Numbered from the stretch's first letter, positions 8,417 through 17,706 are shown. The stretch is 64,000 nt of DNA from Laceyella sediminis (GCF_003003125.1 NZ_PVTZ01000001.1:310001-374000), one strand, 5' to 3'. The notes: a model not told the origin generated them from the letters alone. Translations and numbers: made by a program.

Positions 8417-8689
8417 TTACTGAAATTCATGAAAATATAACATTTCATCTACAGCTTCGGCAATATTCTCCCATTCATTGTCATCTTCTATCTCTTCCAA
8501 CCTTCCTTGGTTGACACGAAAAAGATAAGCGTCATCCGCAGGGTCGCCCTCTTTGCGCAACAGGGCGTAATGTTGCCCCCCCACGTCCACTTCACTCACC
8601 AAATGATATGGGGTTTCTTGATGAATCATCGGCCTATCGGCCAATTGTTGCCGCAAGATCTGCACCTCGCGCGCTCCCAGTCCATCCAT
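8417..8689 (-). CDS. DUF1292-like small acidic protein
   Basis: 90 residues. The central GGQHYALLRKEGDPADDAYL and the acidic tail (RLEEIEDDNEWENIAEAVDEM) match the layout of the YrzB/DUF1292 protein next door (KYMFVAP...DEQEWDLVEEMF), so I read it as a diverged paralogue. There is no membrane segment or signal peptide. It starts with ATG 14 bp after the yrzB stop codon with GTGAGG as ribosome binding site, and is probably the last gene of the alaS-ireB-ruvX-yrzB unit before a terminator. The function of DUF1292 proteins is not established. Confidence 0.75.
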   Translation of the reverse strand: MDGLGAREVQILRQQLADRPMIHQETPYHLVSEVDVGGQHYALLRKEGDPADDAYLFRVNQGRLEEIEDDNEWENIAEAVDEMLYFHEFQ

Positions 8690-8705
8690 CGTGCCAAAAC
8701 CTCAC

Positions 8706-9023
8706 TTACTGATGTTCTTCGTCTTCTAGTTCGATGCCAGAAAATAGGGTGTTAAACATTTCCTCAACGAGATCCCATTCCTGCTCGTTGTCTTCTTCAA
8801 TCATCTCCAGCGTAATATCGTCGCCCTCTTCGGTGTAACGGAAAGCAAGCACTTCCACGCCTTCTTCGTCTTCGTTGTTCCGTTCGTTTTCCAACTCATC
8901 CGCCGGCGCGACGAACATGTATTTTTTGCCCGTTTCATCACTTTCAAATGTATACAGGATCTCAAATTTTTCTTCAGTGCCGTCTTCGTTGGGAATCATA
9001 AGAAATTCTTGTTGTTCTGCCAT
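8706..9023 (-). CDS. yrzB: DUF1292 family protein YrzB
   Basis: 105 residues, very acidic, with the DUF1292 pattern: an N-terminal EFLMIPNEDGTEEKFEILYTF, then GKKYMFVAPADE, and a DNEQEWDLVEEMFNTL ending. It lies immediately after ruvX (3 bp from its stop), matching the conserved ireB-ruvX-yrzB order of Bacillales. It is cytoplasmic. No biochemical role is known for the family; the conserved linkage suggests co-expression with RuvX and IreB. The ATG is preceded by CAGGAGGA. Confidence 0.88.
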   Translation of the reverse strand: MAEQQEFLMIPNEDGTEEKFEILYTFESDETGKKYMFVAPADELENERNNEDEEGVEVLAFRYTEEGDDITLEMIEEDNEQEWDLVEEMFNTLFSGIELEDEEHQ

Positions 9024-9025
9024 GT

Positions 9026-9478
9026 TTAAATCCTCCTGTTTGCATCAATATATCCTTGCAAAATCCAAGTAGCTGCCAATTGGTCAACCACTTGTTTTCG
9101 TTTCTTCCGGGACATGTCTGCGTCAATCAGCGTTCGCTCCGCCGCGGCGGTGGATAAGCGCTCATCCCACATGTGGACGGGCAGGGAATAACGGGCACGG
9201 ATTTGCTCGGCCAACGCTTGGCACGCTTCCCCGCGCGAACCGAGTGTCCCATTCATATTGCGGGGCAGGCCGACCACGATCTCTTTGACGCGGTATTCCT
9301 GAACCAAGCGATCCAATGCCTGCCACCAATCACCCGCTTTGCGGTCGATCACGGTGACTCCCTGAGCCGTCCAACCCAAGGAATCACTCACCGCGACACC
9401 GATTCTCCGCTCCCCCACATCCAAGCCGAGGATGCGAGGTGCATCTATATCCAATGAAGAGAACTCCTCAAACCCCAT
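9026..9478 (-). CDS. ruvX: Putative Holliday junction resolvase / pre-16S rRNA nuclease RuvX (YqgF)
   Basis: A 150-residue RNase H-fold nuclease. The first metal-binding Asp sits in LGLDVGERRIGVAVSD, followed by VVGLPRNMNGTLG, the WDERLSTAAAER motif, and a conserved Asp near the C-terminus (KKRKQVVDQLAATWILQGY). Orthologues are essential and are linked to 16S rRNA 5' maturation, with Holliday-junction resolution also proposed. Compared with the usual 138-145 residues it has a slightly longer N-terminus (MGFEEFSSLDID). The ATG has GAGGAAACC upstream. It lies between ireB and yrzB as in B. subtilis (yrrK). Confidence 0.93.
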   Translation of the reverse strand: MGFEEFSSLDIDAPRILGLDVGERRIGVAVSDSLGWTAQGVTVIDRKAGDWWQALDRLVQEYRVKEIVVGLPRNMNGTLGSRGEACQALAEQIRARYSLPVHMWDERLSTAAAERTLIDADMSRKKRKQVVDQLAATWILQGYIDANRRI

Positions 9479-9496
9479 ATGTTGGTTTCCTCACTA

Positions 9497-9748
9497 TTAT
9501 TGACTGTTCTGTTCGATGTAGAATTTGACCAATTCCTCGATGATTTCATCGCGTTCAAGCCGGCGGATCAATGTCCGGGCGTTCTTGTGGCGGGGAATGT
9601 ATGCTGGGTCTCCAGAAATGAGATAGCCAACGATTTGGTTGACCGGGTTATACCCTTTTTCCTGTAGCGCCCCATACACTTGAAACAAGACATCCTTAGG
9701 GTCAAGGTCTTGATCACCCCGAAAATTAAACTTCATTGTTTCATCCAT
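9497..9748 (-). CDS. ireB: IreB family regulatory protein (DUF965)
   Basis: 83 residues beginning [12 protein letters not shown]. In enterococci IreB is a small cytoplasmic dimer phosphorylated by the Ser/Thr kinase IreK and acts in cephalosporin tolerance; B. subtilis YrzL is the homologue. Conserved segments visible are [39 protein letters not shown], read in two halves around [12 protein letters not shown], and [18 protein letters not shown]. The ORF continues 25 codons upstream, but the start at 9748 with AGAGAGGTG upstream gives the family length. It lies 78 bp after alaS and 18 bp before ruvX, in the conserved order. Confidence 0.92.
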   Translation of the reverse strand: MDETMKFNFRGDQDLDPKDVLFQVYGALQEKGYNPVNQIVGYLISGDPAYIPRHKNARTLIRRLERDEIIEELVKFYIEQNSQ

Positions 9749-9826
9749 GGATGATTTCACACCTCTCTGTTTGGATGACCAGCGTTTACTTTCTTCTCCC
9801 TTGCCCGGACATTCTCCTGTCAAATT

Positions 9827-12451
9827 CTATATTTGCGCTTCGACGAATTCATCGACCCGATTCAACGCATCTGGCAACCGCTCAGGCTGTTTGCCTCCCG
9901 CTTGCGCCATGTCGGGGCGGCCACCACCGCCACCACCGCAAAGGGTAGCCACTTCTTTTACCAATTTGCCTGCGTGCAAGCCAGCTTTCACATAATCTTG
10001 CGATACGGAAGCTACAATCTGCACTTTGCCATCGGCATTGGAACCGAGTACAATGACACCCTGCCCCATCTTTTGGCGCAGATCGTCCACCATCGAACGC
10101 AATTGATCCATGCTGTTGGCATCAACTTGCGCCCACAGCACCGGCACGCCCTTCACTTCATGCACCCGGTTGATCAGTTCACCGGCTGCCGCTTGGTTGA
10201 GCTTCGCTTGGAGCGACTCGTTTTCCCGTGCCAATTCTTTATTCCGTTCTTGCAATTGCTCAATGCGTTCCGCCACATCAGCCGGCTTGGTTTTGAGCAA
10301 GGCTGCCGCTTTGCCCAACAGCGCCATCTGTTCTTCCAAATAAGCGTAAGCCCGGCGGCCCGTCACCGCTTCAATGCGTCGTGTACCTGAGCCGATACCA
10401 CTTTCGCTCAGAATTTTGAATAGACCGATCTCCCCTGTGCTTTCAACGTGGGTGCCTCCGCAGAGTTCTAAGCTGTAGTCGCCGACTTGAACCACGCGCA
10501 CAACATCACCGTATTTCTCTCCAAACAAGGCCATTGCACCCATCGCTTTCGCTTCGGACAGAGATTTTTGCATGATGTTGACCTTAGTATTCACCCAAAT
10601 TTGTTCATTTACACGTCGTTCCACTTCACGAACCTCGTCATCCGTCATCGCACCGATATGCGAGAAGTCGAAGCGAAGCCGATCCGGCGCCACCAAGGAA
10701 CCAGCTTGGTTCACATGCTCACCCAGTACTTCTTTGAGCGCTTTGTGCAACAAGTGCGTAGCAGTGTGGTTTCTGACGATGTCCTGGCGCAAGGTTTCAT
10801 CGATAGCAGCACGAACCTCGTCCCCTTGCCGAACCGTTCCTTCCTCGGCTACAACGGTGTGCACATGTTCGCCACGCGGACCTTTTTTCACTTCTTCAAC
10901 CCGAAGCTTGCCGCCAGCGGACGCAATCCAGCCCGTATCGGCTACTTGGCCACCGCTTTCTGCGTAGAAGGGAGTCTCATCTAAGATGATGAGCCCTTTT
11001 TGGCCCGCTTGGATCGACTCGGCCAGCTGATCGTCGATGATGATCGCACTCACTCGGGTTTGCCGCACACGTTCGGTGTAACCAACAAATTGCGAAGCGA
11101 CTTCAAGCTCACTCAAAGCGCCCCCTTGCACTTGCTTGCTGTCCACTTCTTGGCGAGCAGCGCGGGCACGCTCCCGTTGCGATTCCATTTCCCGGTCAAA
11201 GCCAGCGCGATCCACTTCCAACCCATGCTCCCTCGCGAAATCTTCGGTCAGGTCGACGGGGAACCCATAGGTATCATACAGTTTGAACGCGTCAACTCCA
11301 CCAATCACGGTGCGCCCTTCTCGTTTCGCCTCAGCCACTACGTTTTCCAAGATATGCAGACCTTCGCTCAAGGTTTCCAAGAAGCGTTCTTCTTCGCTTT
11401 TGATAACCCGTTCGATGAATGCTTTCTTCTCACTTGGCTCTGGATAGTAGTCACGCATGATTTCCGCCACCAACGGAGTCAGCTCGTGCAGGAATGGACG
11501 TTCCATGCCAAGCTTCCGTCCGTATCTGACGGCGCGACGCAACAAGCGGCGCAGGACATACCCACGGCCTTCGTTTGACGGCAAAACGCCATCGCCCACG
11601 GCAAACACAATGGTGCGGATATGGTCGGCGATCACCTTCAACGCGATGTCGGTCTCTTCGTTCTGCCGGTAAGTCGCTCCGGTGATGCGGCAGGTTTCTT
11701 CGATGATCGGCAAGAACAGATCGGTGTCATAGTTGGTCGGCACATCTTGCATCACTGAAGCCATCCTCTCCAAGCCCATCCCCGTATCGATGTTCTTTTT
11801 CGGCAAGGGGGTGTATGTGCCATCTGGGTTGTGGTTGTACTGAGAAAACACCAAGTTCCAGATTTCCAGATAGCGCTCATTTTCACCGCCGGGATACATC
11901 TCGGGATCATTGGGATCGCCGATATGCGCACCGCGGTCATAAAAGATCTCCGTATTGGGTCCGCTCGGCCCTTCGCCAATATCCCAGAAGTTGCCTTCCA
12001 GCTTGACAATACGCTCTTTGGGGATGCCGATCTTCTCATGCCAATAACGGTACGCTTCCTCATCTTCCGGATGGACAGTCACCGAAAGCCGGTCGGGGTC
12101 CAGACCCATCCATTCGGGCGAGGTAAGGAATTCCCAAGCCCAGGTGATCGCTTCTTCTTTAAAGTAATCACCGATGGAGAAGTTACCCAACATCTCAAAA
12201 AATGTATGGTGGCGTGCGGTGTAGCCCACATTTTCTATATCGTTGGTACGAATGGATTTCTGTGAATTGACAATGCGTGGATTTTCAGGTGTGACCCGGC
12301 CATCGAAATACTTTTTAAGTGTTGCCACTCCACTGTTGATCCACAGCAAGGTGGGATCATCGACCGGAACCAACGACGCGCTCGGTTCGATAGCGTGCCC
12401 TTTTTGTTTGAAAAACTCCAGGTATTTGCGACGAATCTCACTTGCTTTCAT
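9827..12451 (-). CDS. alaS: Alanyl-tRNA synthetase
   Basis: 874 residues, full length. It charges tRNA-Ala and edits mischarged Ser/Gly. The class II catalytic core occupies about residues 1-245 ([11 protein letters not shown], motif 2 region [15 protein letters not shown]). The editing domain has the zinc-binding [11 protein letters not shown] and [13 protein letters not shown] motifs. A C-terminal C-Ala domain contains the Gly-rich [16 protein letters not shown] segment. Expression is under a T-box leader with its own promoter directly upstream. The gene heads the ireB-ruvX-yrzB unit. It starts with ATG after AGGAGGCATACAC. Confidence 0.97.
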   Translation of the reverse strand: MKASEIRRKYLEFFKQKGHAIEPSASLVPVDDPTLLWINSGVATLKKYFDGRVTPENPRIVNSQKSIRTNDIENVGYTARHHTFFEMLGNFSIGDYFKEEAITWAWEFLTSPEWMGLDPDRLSVTVHPEDEEAYRYWHEKIGIPKERIVKLEGNFWDIGEGPSGPNTEIFYDRGAHIGDPNDPEMYPGGENERYLEIWNLVFSQYNHNPDGTYTPLPKKNIDTGMGLERMASVMQDVPTNYDTDLFLPIIEETCRITGATYRQNEETDIALKVIADHIRTIVFAVGDGVLPSNEGRGYVLRRLLRRAVRYGRKLGMERPFLHELTPLVAEIMRDYYPEPSEKKAFIERVIKSEEERFLETLSEGLHILENVVAEAKREGRTVIGGVDAFKLYDTYGFPVDLTEDFAREHGLEVDRAGFDREMESQRERARAARQEVDSKQVQGGALSELEVASQFVGYTERVRQTRVSAIIIDDQLAESIQAGQKGLIILDETPFYAESGGQVADTGWIASAGGKLRVEEVKKGPRGEHVHTVVAEEGTVRQGDEVRAAIDETLRQDIVRNHTATHLLHKALKEVLGEHVNQAGSLVAPDRLRFDFSHIGAMTDDEVREVERRVNEQIWVNTKVNIMQKSLSEAKAMGAMALFGEKYGDVVRVVQVGDYSLELCGGTHVESTGEIGLFKILSESGIGSGTRRIEAVTGRRAYAYLEEQMALLGKAAALLKTKPADVAERIEQLQERNKELARENESLQAKLNQAAAGELINRVHEVKGVPVLWAQVDANSMDQLRSMVDDLRQKMGQGVIVLGSNADGKVQIVASVSQDYVKAGLHAGKLVKEVATLCGGGGGGRPDMAQAGGKQPERLPDALNRVDEFVEAQI

Positions 12452-12459
12452 GTGTGTAT

Positions 12460-12753
12460 GCCTCCTTTTCTTTGCAAAGAAAAAACCTTTCCATTCCCTG
12501 TCAGTAAGGGACGGAAAGGTTTCCGCGGTACCACCCTATTTACCGCATTTATGCAAGCGGCCAACAGCCGACTATGTAACACGGTCACTTCATTTGGATA
12601 ACGGCATGGTCGATGCCGGCAGGGATTAGCTGCATTCCGAAACTGGCCGCGAACCAACCTGAACCGAAAAAGCCTTTCAGCCAAGGGCTTTTCTCTCTGA
12701 CGGGGATAGGATCGCTCGGTTTCATCACCATCTTGTTCGCTTTTGCATTGTCT
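12460..12753 (-). promoter_or_regulatory. T-box riboswitch leader of alaS
   Basis: The minus strand carries AGGGTGGTACCGCGG (12523-12537), the canonical T-box that pairs with the uncharged tRNA acceptor end. It is followed by a terminator stem (AAACCTTTCC / GGAAAGGTTT, about 12483-12522) with a T-run, and preceded by a long structured stem I with an AGAGAG S-turn strand. On the 3' side of stem I the sequence GGAAT-GCA-GC suggests GCA (Ala) at 12631-12633 as specifier codon, by analogy with the GAA-N-codon spacing in the hisS leader. The T-box and terminator are certain; the specifier is a hand assignment. Confidence 0.93.
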
Positions 12754-12759
12754 TTTCCC

Positions 12760-12788
12760 ATTATACAAGCTTGCATGGAAAGTTTCAA
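12760..12788 (-). promoter_or_regulatory. SigA-type promoter of alaS
   Basis: On the minus strand TTGAAA (12783-12788), a 17-bp spacer and a perfect TATAAT (12760-12765). It overlaps the last codons of the AI-2E permease gene and would start the T-box leader near 12753. Confidence 0.8.
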
Positions 12789-13873
12789 ACCCTAACTTTC
12801 GTCAAATGATCCACGATGTGTTCCAACATCACTTTGCCCATGGCGAAAACGGGTACAGCCAGAATCAATCCCCACACTCCCCCCAATTCTCCACCCACCA
12901 ACAGCGCAAAAATGATGGCGAGCGGATGAAGGTGAAGACTGCGGCCCACGATCTGCGGCGAAATCACATTTCCCTCAAGCACCTGCACCGCCAAGTTGAC
13001 CAGCACCACCCCCACGAGCATGCGTGGTGAATGGAACAAAGCGACGAATAAAGCGGGAATCGCTCCAAAAATCGGCCCCAGATACGGAATGATGTTAAAT
13101 ACGGCCACCATCGCCGCCAACAACAGCGCATACGGCACTCCCACGATCAGGTATCCGATATACGCCAATACCCCGATCACCATGCACACGAGAAACTGTC
13201 CTCGCACATAGTTTCCCAACGCTTGATCCATGTCCCTTATCAGCCGAACCAGTTCGCGACGCCGCTGTTTGGGAAACAGCGAAAAAAAGGAGCGTTCGAT
13301 GGAGTGAATATCTTTTAGCATGTAGAAAGCTAAGAAAGGAGTGATGAATAACAAAAACAGCTGGTTTAATGTGGCCCCCAACCCGCTCATCATCTTCTCA
13401 ACATGTTCTGTCAATTTCGTTTCCAACCGGCCCAGCGAATTTTCGATCCCCTGCTTTACCCCATAAGGAAGTAATTCACTACTGTGATCATTGTATTCTT
13501 TCATCATCTGTTGGAACTTTTGGCTCCACTGCGGCAAATGCTCCGACAGTTCCTGTATTTGCTCTTCGAGGATCGGCACGGTCTTCATCGTGAGGATCAC
13601 CAACGAGGCGATGAACAGCGTGTAAATCAACAATACGGACAATGAGCGGGACAAGCCTTTATGGCTCAACAAATTGACGATCGGATGGAGGAGGTAAGAG
13701 ATGACCATCGCAATAAAGAAGGGCCCCAACACGGCACGCAAAAACTGAAACACCACTTGCAGCCACGGGTTGATCTGATACAGCATGAACAATATCCCCA
13801 GTAGCACCAATATCAGCAAGGAAACTTGTAGCGCTTTACTGAGGTTCCACCTTTCCAACAGCTCCCCCTCCAA
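12785..13873 (-). CDS. AI-2E family transporter (YrrI-like membrane protein)
   Basis: 362 residues with seven to eight hydrophobic helices. The order is AI-2E/UPF0118-like: two N-terminal helices (VSLLILVLLGILFMLYQ and FFIAMVISYLLHPIV), an amphipathic linker rich in Glu/Gln, then clustered helices from LFLLFITPFLAFYMLKDI through the Gly/Pro-rich NIIPYLGPIFGAIPALFVAL to GVWGLILAVPVFAMGKVML. Family members are exporters of varied small molecules or Na+/H+ antiporters; the AI-2 role is proven for few. It lies directly upstream of alaS as in B. subtilis (yrrI). The start could be the TTG at 13873 or the TTG at 13858, the latter just behind GGAGGGGGAG. Confidence 0.88.
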   Translation of the reverse strand: MEGELLERWNLSKALQVSLLILVLLGILFMLYQINPWLQVVFQFLRAVLGPFFIAMVISYLLHPIVNLLSHKGLSRSLSVLLIYTLFIASLVILTMKTVPILEEQIQELSEHLPQWSQKFQQMMKEYNDHSSELLPYGVKQGIENSLGRLETKLTEHVEKMMSGLGATLNQLFLLFITPFLAFYMLKDIHSIERSFFSLFPKQRRRELVRLIRDMDQALGNYVRGQFLVCMVIGVLAYIGYLIVGVPYALLLAAMVAVFNIIPYLGPIFGAIPALFVALFHSPRMLVGVVLVNLAVQVLEGNVISPQIVGRSLHLHPLAIIFALLVGGELGGVWGLILAVPVFAMGKVMLEHIVDHLTKVRV

Positions 13874-13966
13874 TCGGACAAGACTTGCTACCCTTAAGAT
13901 ACGAGAAAAAAAGAAAGTTTATGATCGCATCTCCCAATCCGCCATTTCATTTGCAAACGGAAAAAA

Positions 13967-13991
13967 CCTGGGCCGCGCCATACGGCCCAGG
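13967..13991 (-). terminator. Terminator of the yrrD-yrzR-yrzQ unit
   Basis: CCTGGGCCG and CGGCCCAGG form a 9-bp GC stem with a 7-nt loop followed by TTTTTT on the minus strand. Confidence 0.85.
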
Positions 13992-14001
13992 AGTGCGGTG
14001 T

Positions 14002-14184
14002 TTACCTAGCCAGCGGGAGATTTCTCATCATCCGTTTCATCATGCGGTTCCCATTGACTTGCTTCAACATGGGATACACATAACGGAACCATTTGTTTTT
14101 CCGCCGTCTCGCATTCATCAAAGCGTTGGCTCCGATCGCCAGCAAGCTGCCCAGCATTAGGGTGATCACCATCGGGCGATTCAT
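14002..14184 (-). CDS. yrzQ: Small YrzQ-like (DUF3918) protein
   Basis: 60 residues starting MNRPMVITLMLGS: one N-terminal hydrophobic helix (VITLMLGSLLAIGANALM) followed by a strongly basic tail (NARRRKNKWFRY, RMMKRMMRNLPLAR). This fits the YrzQ/DUF3918 family of short membrane-associated proteins found next to yrzR and yrrD. The ATG at 14184 has AAAGGAGGG upstream, so the 7-residue upstream extension is rejected. The function is unknown. Confidence 0.75.
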   Translation of the reverse strand: MNRPMVITLMLGSLLAIGANALMNARRRKNKWFRYVYPMLKQVNGNRMMKRMMRNLPLAR

Positions 14185-14219
14185 GTGGTTCCCTCCTTTT
14201 GGCACGGTTGAAAGATGAG

Positions 14220-14420
14220 TTAATCCAAATAAACCGTTCGGCTATCCTCTTCAAAAAACAGGTCGTTGAGGGACGTCAAACTTCCGTCTTCCTCCACTTG
14301 GTAGATGGAGGAAATCCCTTTATCGTCTGTTGTCATCTCTACAAAACATTGCCAGCAATACAACTGGTTGGTTCCTACTTTTCCCAGGTCGTGCGAATTG
14401 CAGTTGGGGCAGCGAAGCAT
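14220..14420 (-). CDS. YrzR-like zinc-ribbon protein
   Basis: 66 residues. The N-terminus MLRCPNCNSHDLGKVGTNQLYCWQCFVEM carries two CxxC pairs (CPNC at 4-7, CWQC near 22-25), a zinc-ribbon signature. The C-terminal half (IYQVEEDGSLTSLNDLFFEED) is acidic. The position between the yrrD-like and yrzQ-like genes matches B. subtilis yrzR. Metal binding is inferred from the four Cys; partner and function are unknown. Confidence 0.8.
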   Translation of the reverse strand: MLRCPNCNSHDLGKVGTNQLYCWQCFVEMTTDDKGISSIYQVEEDGSLTSLNDLFFEEDSRTVYLD

Positions 14421-14440
14421 ACTTCTTCCCTTCCTTCAAG

Positions 14441-14941
14441 CTAACTTTCTTTGATCCGGATCCCGTCCAAAGGCGCGATCAGCACATCTTCCCCCCACAC
14501 AAGGGGTTGGGCGCATCTCAGCACTTTGCGCCCCTGTCTGAGATCGGCCAGGAGCCCTTCGGATACTTCGTACCCTACCAGCGTTCCCACTTCCTCTTGA
14601 AAATAGACATTTTCTACCATCCCCAATTCTCGACCGTTGCTGAGCATAATGGTGCGCCCTTTCAGCTTTTTCTCTCCGGAACGAAGACCTATCCAGGACT
14701 CCGCTTCTTTGGGAAGATCTTGTATGTCCGCTTCGCTCTCGACGACGACGGCATCCATCCCGACCGAACACAACCGCTTGGCCGGGATGAACTTGCGCCG
14801 TTTGAACAAGCCCCCCTGCTCCAATAAAATCCCTTGCCAGACATTGGCGGAATCGAAGAGCACATCGGAAACCGTCCCCAACTGTTTGCCTGTGTAGCGG
14901 TGGATGATGGATAGCCCAATCACTTCCTGGGATTTGCGCAA
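14441..14941 (-). CDS. yrrD: PRC-barrel domain protein (YrrD-like)
   Basis: About 166 residues with two PRC-barrel units: EVIGLSIIHRYTGKQLGTVSDVLFD near the start and a second around LKGRTIMLSNGRELGMVENVYFQEEVGTLVGYEVS. PRC-barrels are small beta-barrels found in RNA-processing and photosynthetic proteins. I chose the TTG at 14941 (LRKSQEVIG), which has GGAGGAGGCG upstream; the ORF runs 40 codons further but that stretch crosses the promoter region and looks non-coding. It lies downstream of recD2 as in Bacillus. Its role is unknown. Confidence 0.85.
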   Translation of the reverse strand: MRKSQEVIGLSIIHRYTGKQLGTVSDVLFDSANVWQGILLEQGGLFKRRKFIPAKRLCSVGMDAVVVESEADIQDLPKEAESWIGLRSGEKKLKGRTIMLSNGRELGMVENVYFQEEVGTLVGYEVSEGLLADLRQGRKVLRCAQPLVWGEDVLIAPLDGIRIKES

Positions 14942-15038
14942 GGATGATCGCCTCCTCCGCCTAATGAATAGTATGGGTAAGGCGGGCTGAAGCATGTGGG
15001 GGAGATGTTGGAAGCCGAATTCCCGACAAACCAAAAAA

Positions 15039-15069
15039 GGCTTCCCGCACACCCAGTGCATGGGAAGCC
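15039..15069 (-). terminator. Terminator of recD2
   Basis: GGCTTCCC and GGGAAGCC form an 8-bp stem with a 15-nt loop followed by TTTTTTGG on the minus strand, directly after the recD2 stop codon. Confidence 0.8.
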
Positions 15070-15073
15070 CTGT

Positions 15074-17338
15074 TTACCAATCCTCTTCAATTAAATCTTT
15101 CAAACAACTATTTCGCCCATCGACCCGCTGACGCTTAACCCCTTCCGCAAACGCCTCTTGCTCGCCGCACATGATCAAATAAGACTTGCTGCGCGTGATG
15201 CCAGTATAAATCAAATTGCGTTCCAACATCCGACGGTATGCGTGCAACAGGGGAAACACCACAATCGCGAATTCAGACCCTTGTGATTTATGGACTGAAC
15301 AAGCATAAGCCAAAGCGATCTGATTCAATTGCGTCCGTTTGTAGGGAACTTCTAGCTGATCGTACCGCACCCACAGCACGGGCTGGTCCCCGCCGGCATC
15401 CTCATCGATGGCCGAAATAATCCCCATGTCCCCGTTGTAAACAGGATGTTCGGGATGATTGACCAGTTGGAGCACTTTATCACCGAATCGGAATACCGTT
15501 TCACCCCATGTCACCTCTTTTTTGTCAGGGGATTTGGGATTGAGGGTAGCTTGAATCTCTTGATTGATGCGATCCACCCCTACCGGTCCCTTATAGATGG
15601 GAGCCAACACTTGCACGTCAAATAAGGTATAACCCTTTTTGATGGCATTTTCCACCGTTTTCACGATGATCGGCAAAGCTTGTTCTTTCTTGCAGGGAAA
15701 GAAGCGCCGATCTGCCCATCGCTCCATCAGATCGTCCGGCACCTCTCCCCGTTTGAGGGAGTGAGCCAACCGAATGATGGACGATCCTTCTGCCAGGCGA
15801 AATATTTCATTTAATTCAACCCGAGGGATCGCTTGTACTTGCAGGAGATGGTGCAACACCTGCCCCGGACCGACTGACGGCAATTGGTCTTGGTCTCCGA
15901 CAAAAATGACTTGCATCCCTTTTGGCAAGGCACGCAACAATTGGTTGGCCAACCAGATGTCCAACATGGACGTCTCATCCACAATCAGGAGTGATCCGCT
16001 AATCGGGTGTTCGGCGTCATGTTCAAAAAATTCGCCTTTCCAACCCAAACAGCGATGGATGGTCATAGCCGGCAAACCGGTGGTTTCGGACATCCGTTTC
16101 GCCGCTCTGCCTGTCGGCGCCACAAGGCGGATGGGGTATGGCTTCTCCGTCCCTTCATAATCTGCGGGGTCAATGGAAATTTCCCGCAATCGGGCATATA
16201 GTTGGCAAATCCCCTGGATGACGGTCGTTTTTCCTGTGCCCGGCCCCCCCGTCAAGATCATAAACGGCGACGTCAGCGCCGTCATCATCGCATCGCGCTG
16301 TTTGTCGGCATAGCTGACGCCCAACTCCTCTTCAATCTCCCCGATCGCTCGGTAGAGATCAGCCACACTAAATTCGAGATCCAGTTCTTGCTCCAGCAAT
16401 TGTTTCACCCGAAGCGCGCAACCGTATTCCGCATAATACAGGGACGGCATATAATACCTGTCTTCCTCGCACAACAGACGTTCGTCGTCCAGTAGCTTTT
16501 CCAACCCTTGCTTACGCGCATCTTCTGGAAACAACTCATCGGCCCGCTCGCCCAACAGATCATTCACTTGCGCGTTTAGTTGCTCCCAAGTGAGGTACAC
16601 ATGCCCTTGTGACATAGATGCCTCTTTGATGGCGTACAAAACAGCAGCCTGAAACCGTTCCGTGGCCGATTCATCCAGTCCTTGAACTTGGGCGATCTCA
16701 TCGGCGCGGCGAAAACCGATCCCATCGATATCATCAATCAACCGATAAGGATTTTCCTTCAGGATGGGGATCGTCTGGTGCTTGTATGCCTGGACGATTT
16801 TCAGAGCCATGGTCGCACCGATGCCGAACTGATACAGATAAACCATCGCCTGTTCCAACGCCTGATGCTCATACAGATGCTCGGCGATCCGCTGCGCTTT
16901 GGAACTGGAGATACCCCGGATCTCCGTCAAGACCTCGGGATTTTGAGCGATTTTGTCCAACGCGTCAGAACCCAGGTGCTCAACGATTTTTTCCGCTGTT
17001 TTTTTGCCAACGCCATCAAACAGGCCGCTCGCCAAATATTTCACGATCGCCTCTTTTGAGCGCGGCACTTCTTTCTTCACTTGATGCGCATAATATTGCC
17101 GCCCGAACTTGGGATGTTCCCGCCATTCGCCATGACAGGTGTACACCTCATCCTCATGCGGGCGCAACATATGGCCCACCACTGTCACTTCTTCATCCAC
17201 CCTATCGTCGGACGCTTCGCTGACGCGCATCAAAAAAACGCCGTATCCATTGTCCTCGTTGTAAAAAATCTCTTGAATAAATGAGCCTTTGATGAAATTG
17301 TCCTTATACAATTCCAATTCCGCTTGCTTCATTTCCAT
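15074..17338 (-). CDS. recD2: RecD2 family 5'-3' DNA helicase
   Basis: About 754 residues of an SF1B helicase acting in DNA repair and replication-fork maintenance without RecBC. The N-terminal extension (about 1-320) has an OB-like part and helix-hairpin-helix segments (FDGVGKKTAEKIVEHLG, IRGISSSKAQRI, DDIDGIGFRRADEIA). Motor motifs follow: Walker A GGPGTGKTT, Walker B-like LLIVDETSML, FVGDQDQLPSVGPG (motif III), and ACSVHKSQGSEFAIV near the C-terminus. I use the ATG at 17338 (MEMKQAELEL); further upstream codons run towards the repeat array. This is yrrC of B. subtilis in its usual place. A 67-bp tandem repeat array lies immediately upstream. Confidence 0.95.
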   Translation of the reverse strand: MEMKQAELELYKDNFIKGSFIQEIFYNEDNGYGVFLMRVSEASDDRVDEEVTVVGHMLRPHEDEVYTCHGEWREHPKFGRQYYAHQVKKEVPRSKEAIVKYLASGLFDGVGKKTAEKIVEHLGSDALDKIAQNPEVLTEIRGISSSKAQRIAEHLYEHQALEQAMVYLYQFGIGATMALKIVQAYKHQTIPILKENPYRLIDDIDGIGFRRADEIAQVQGLDESATERFQAAVLYAIKEASMSQGHVYLTWEQLNAQVNDLLGERADELFPEDARKQGLEKLLDDERLLCEEDRYYMPSLYYAEYGCALRVKQLLEQELDLEFSVADLYRAIGEIEEELGVSYADKQRDAMMTALTSPFMILTGGPGTGKTTVIQGICQLYARLREISIDPADYEGTEKPYPIRLVAPTGRAAKRMSETTGLPAMTIHRCLGWKGEFFEHDAEHPISGSLLIVDETSMLDIWLANQLLRALPKGMQVIFVGDQDQLPSVGPGQVLHHLLQVQAIPRVELNEIFRLAEGSSIIRLAHSLKRGEVPDDLMERWADRRFFPCKKEQALPIIVKTVENAIKKGYTLFDVQVLAPIYKGPVGVDRINQEIQATLNPKSPDKKEVTWGETVFRFGDKVLQLVNHPEHPVYNGDMGIISAIDEDAGGDQPVLWVRYDQLEVPYKRTQLNQIALAYACSVHKSQGSEFAIVVFPLLHAYRRMLERNLIYTGITRSKSYLIMCGEQEAFAEGVKRQRVDGRNSCLKDLIEEDW

Positions 17339-17400
17339 GCACACCTTATTCTCATCATGCGCTTTATCATCGCCCCCATGCGAAAGCGTCCTCCTTCTCA

Positions 17401-17693
17401 CCTCGCAAAAAACGCTCGGTAAGAAGTGTAGCGGTTACTCCGCTCGGCGGAGTGTAGTCCTTCTAACCTCGCAAAAAACGCTCGGTAAGAAGAATAGCGG
17501 TTACTCCGCCTCAGCGGAGTGTAGTCCTTCTAACCTCGCAAAAAACGCTCGGTAAGAAGAATAGCGGTTACTCCGCCTCAGCGGAGTGTAGTCCTTCTAA
17601 CCTCGCAAAAAACGCTCGGTAAGAAGAATAGCGGTTACTCCGCCTCAGCGGAGTGTAGTCCTTCTAACCTCGCAAAAAACGCTCGGTAAGAAG
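17401..17693. repeat. Tandem 67-bp repeat array, four units plus a partial fifth
   Basis: Units start at CCTCGCAAAAAACGCTCGG at 17401, 17467, 17534, 17601 and 17668 (the last is truncated at about 26 bp). Unit lengths are 66, 67, 67 and 67 bp. Units 2-4 are near identical; unit 1 differs at a few positions. Each unit contains two inverted repeats: ACTCCGC-CTCA-GCGGAGT (7-bp arms) and CTTCTAACC...GGTAAGAAG across the unit junction (9-bp arms, one mismatch, with an A-rich loop). It lies between the promoter-proximal end of recD2 and the terminator of the upstream gene. It is not CRISPR: there are no variable spacers. Confidence 0.92.
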
Positions 17694-17706
17694 GACTTAC
17701 AAAAAC

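Noticed and set aside
14942-15061. Upstream extension of yrrD
   Set aside because: It includes the recD2 terminator arm and its residues are not PRC-like; the TTG at 14941 has a strong ribosome binding site.
17401-17693. CRISPR array
   Set aside because: The repeats are contiguous 66-67-bp units with no variable spacers and no cas genes in the window.
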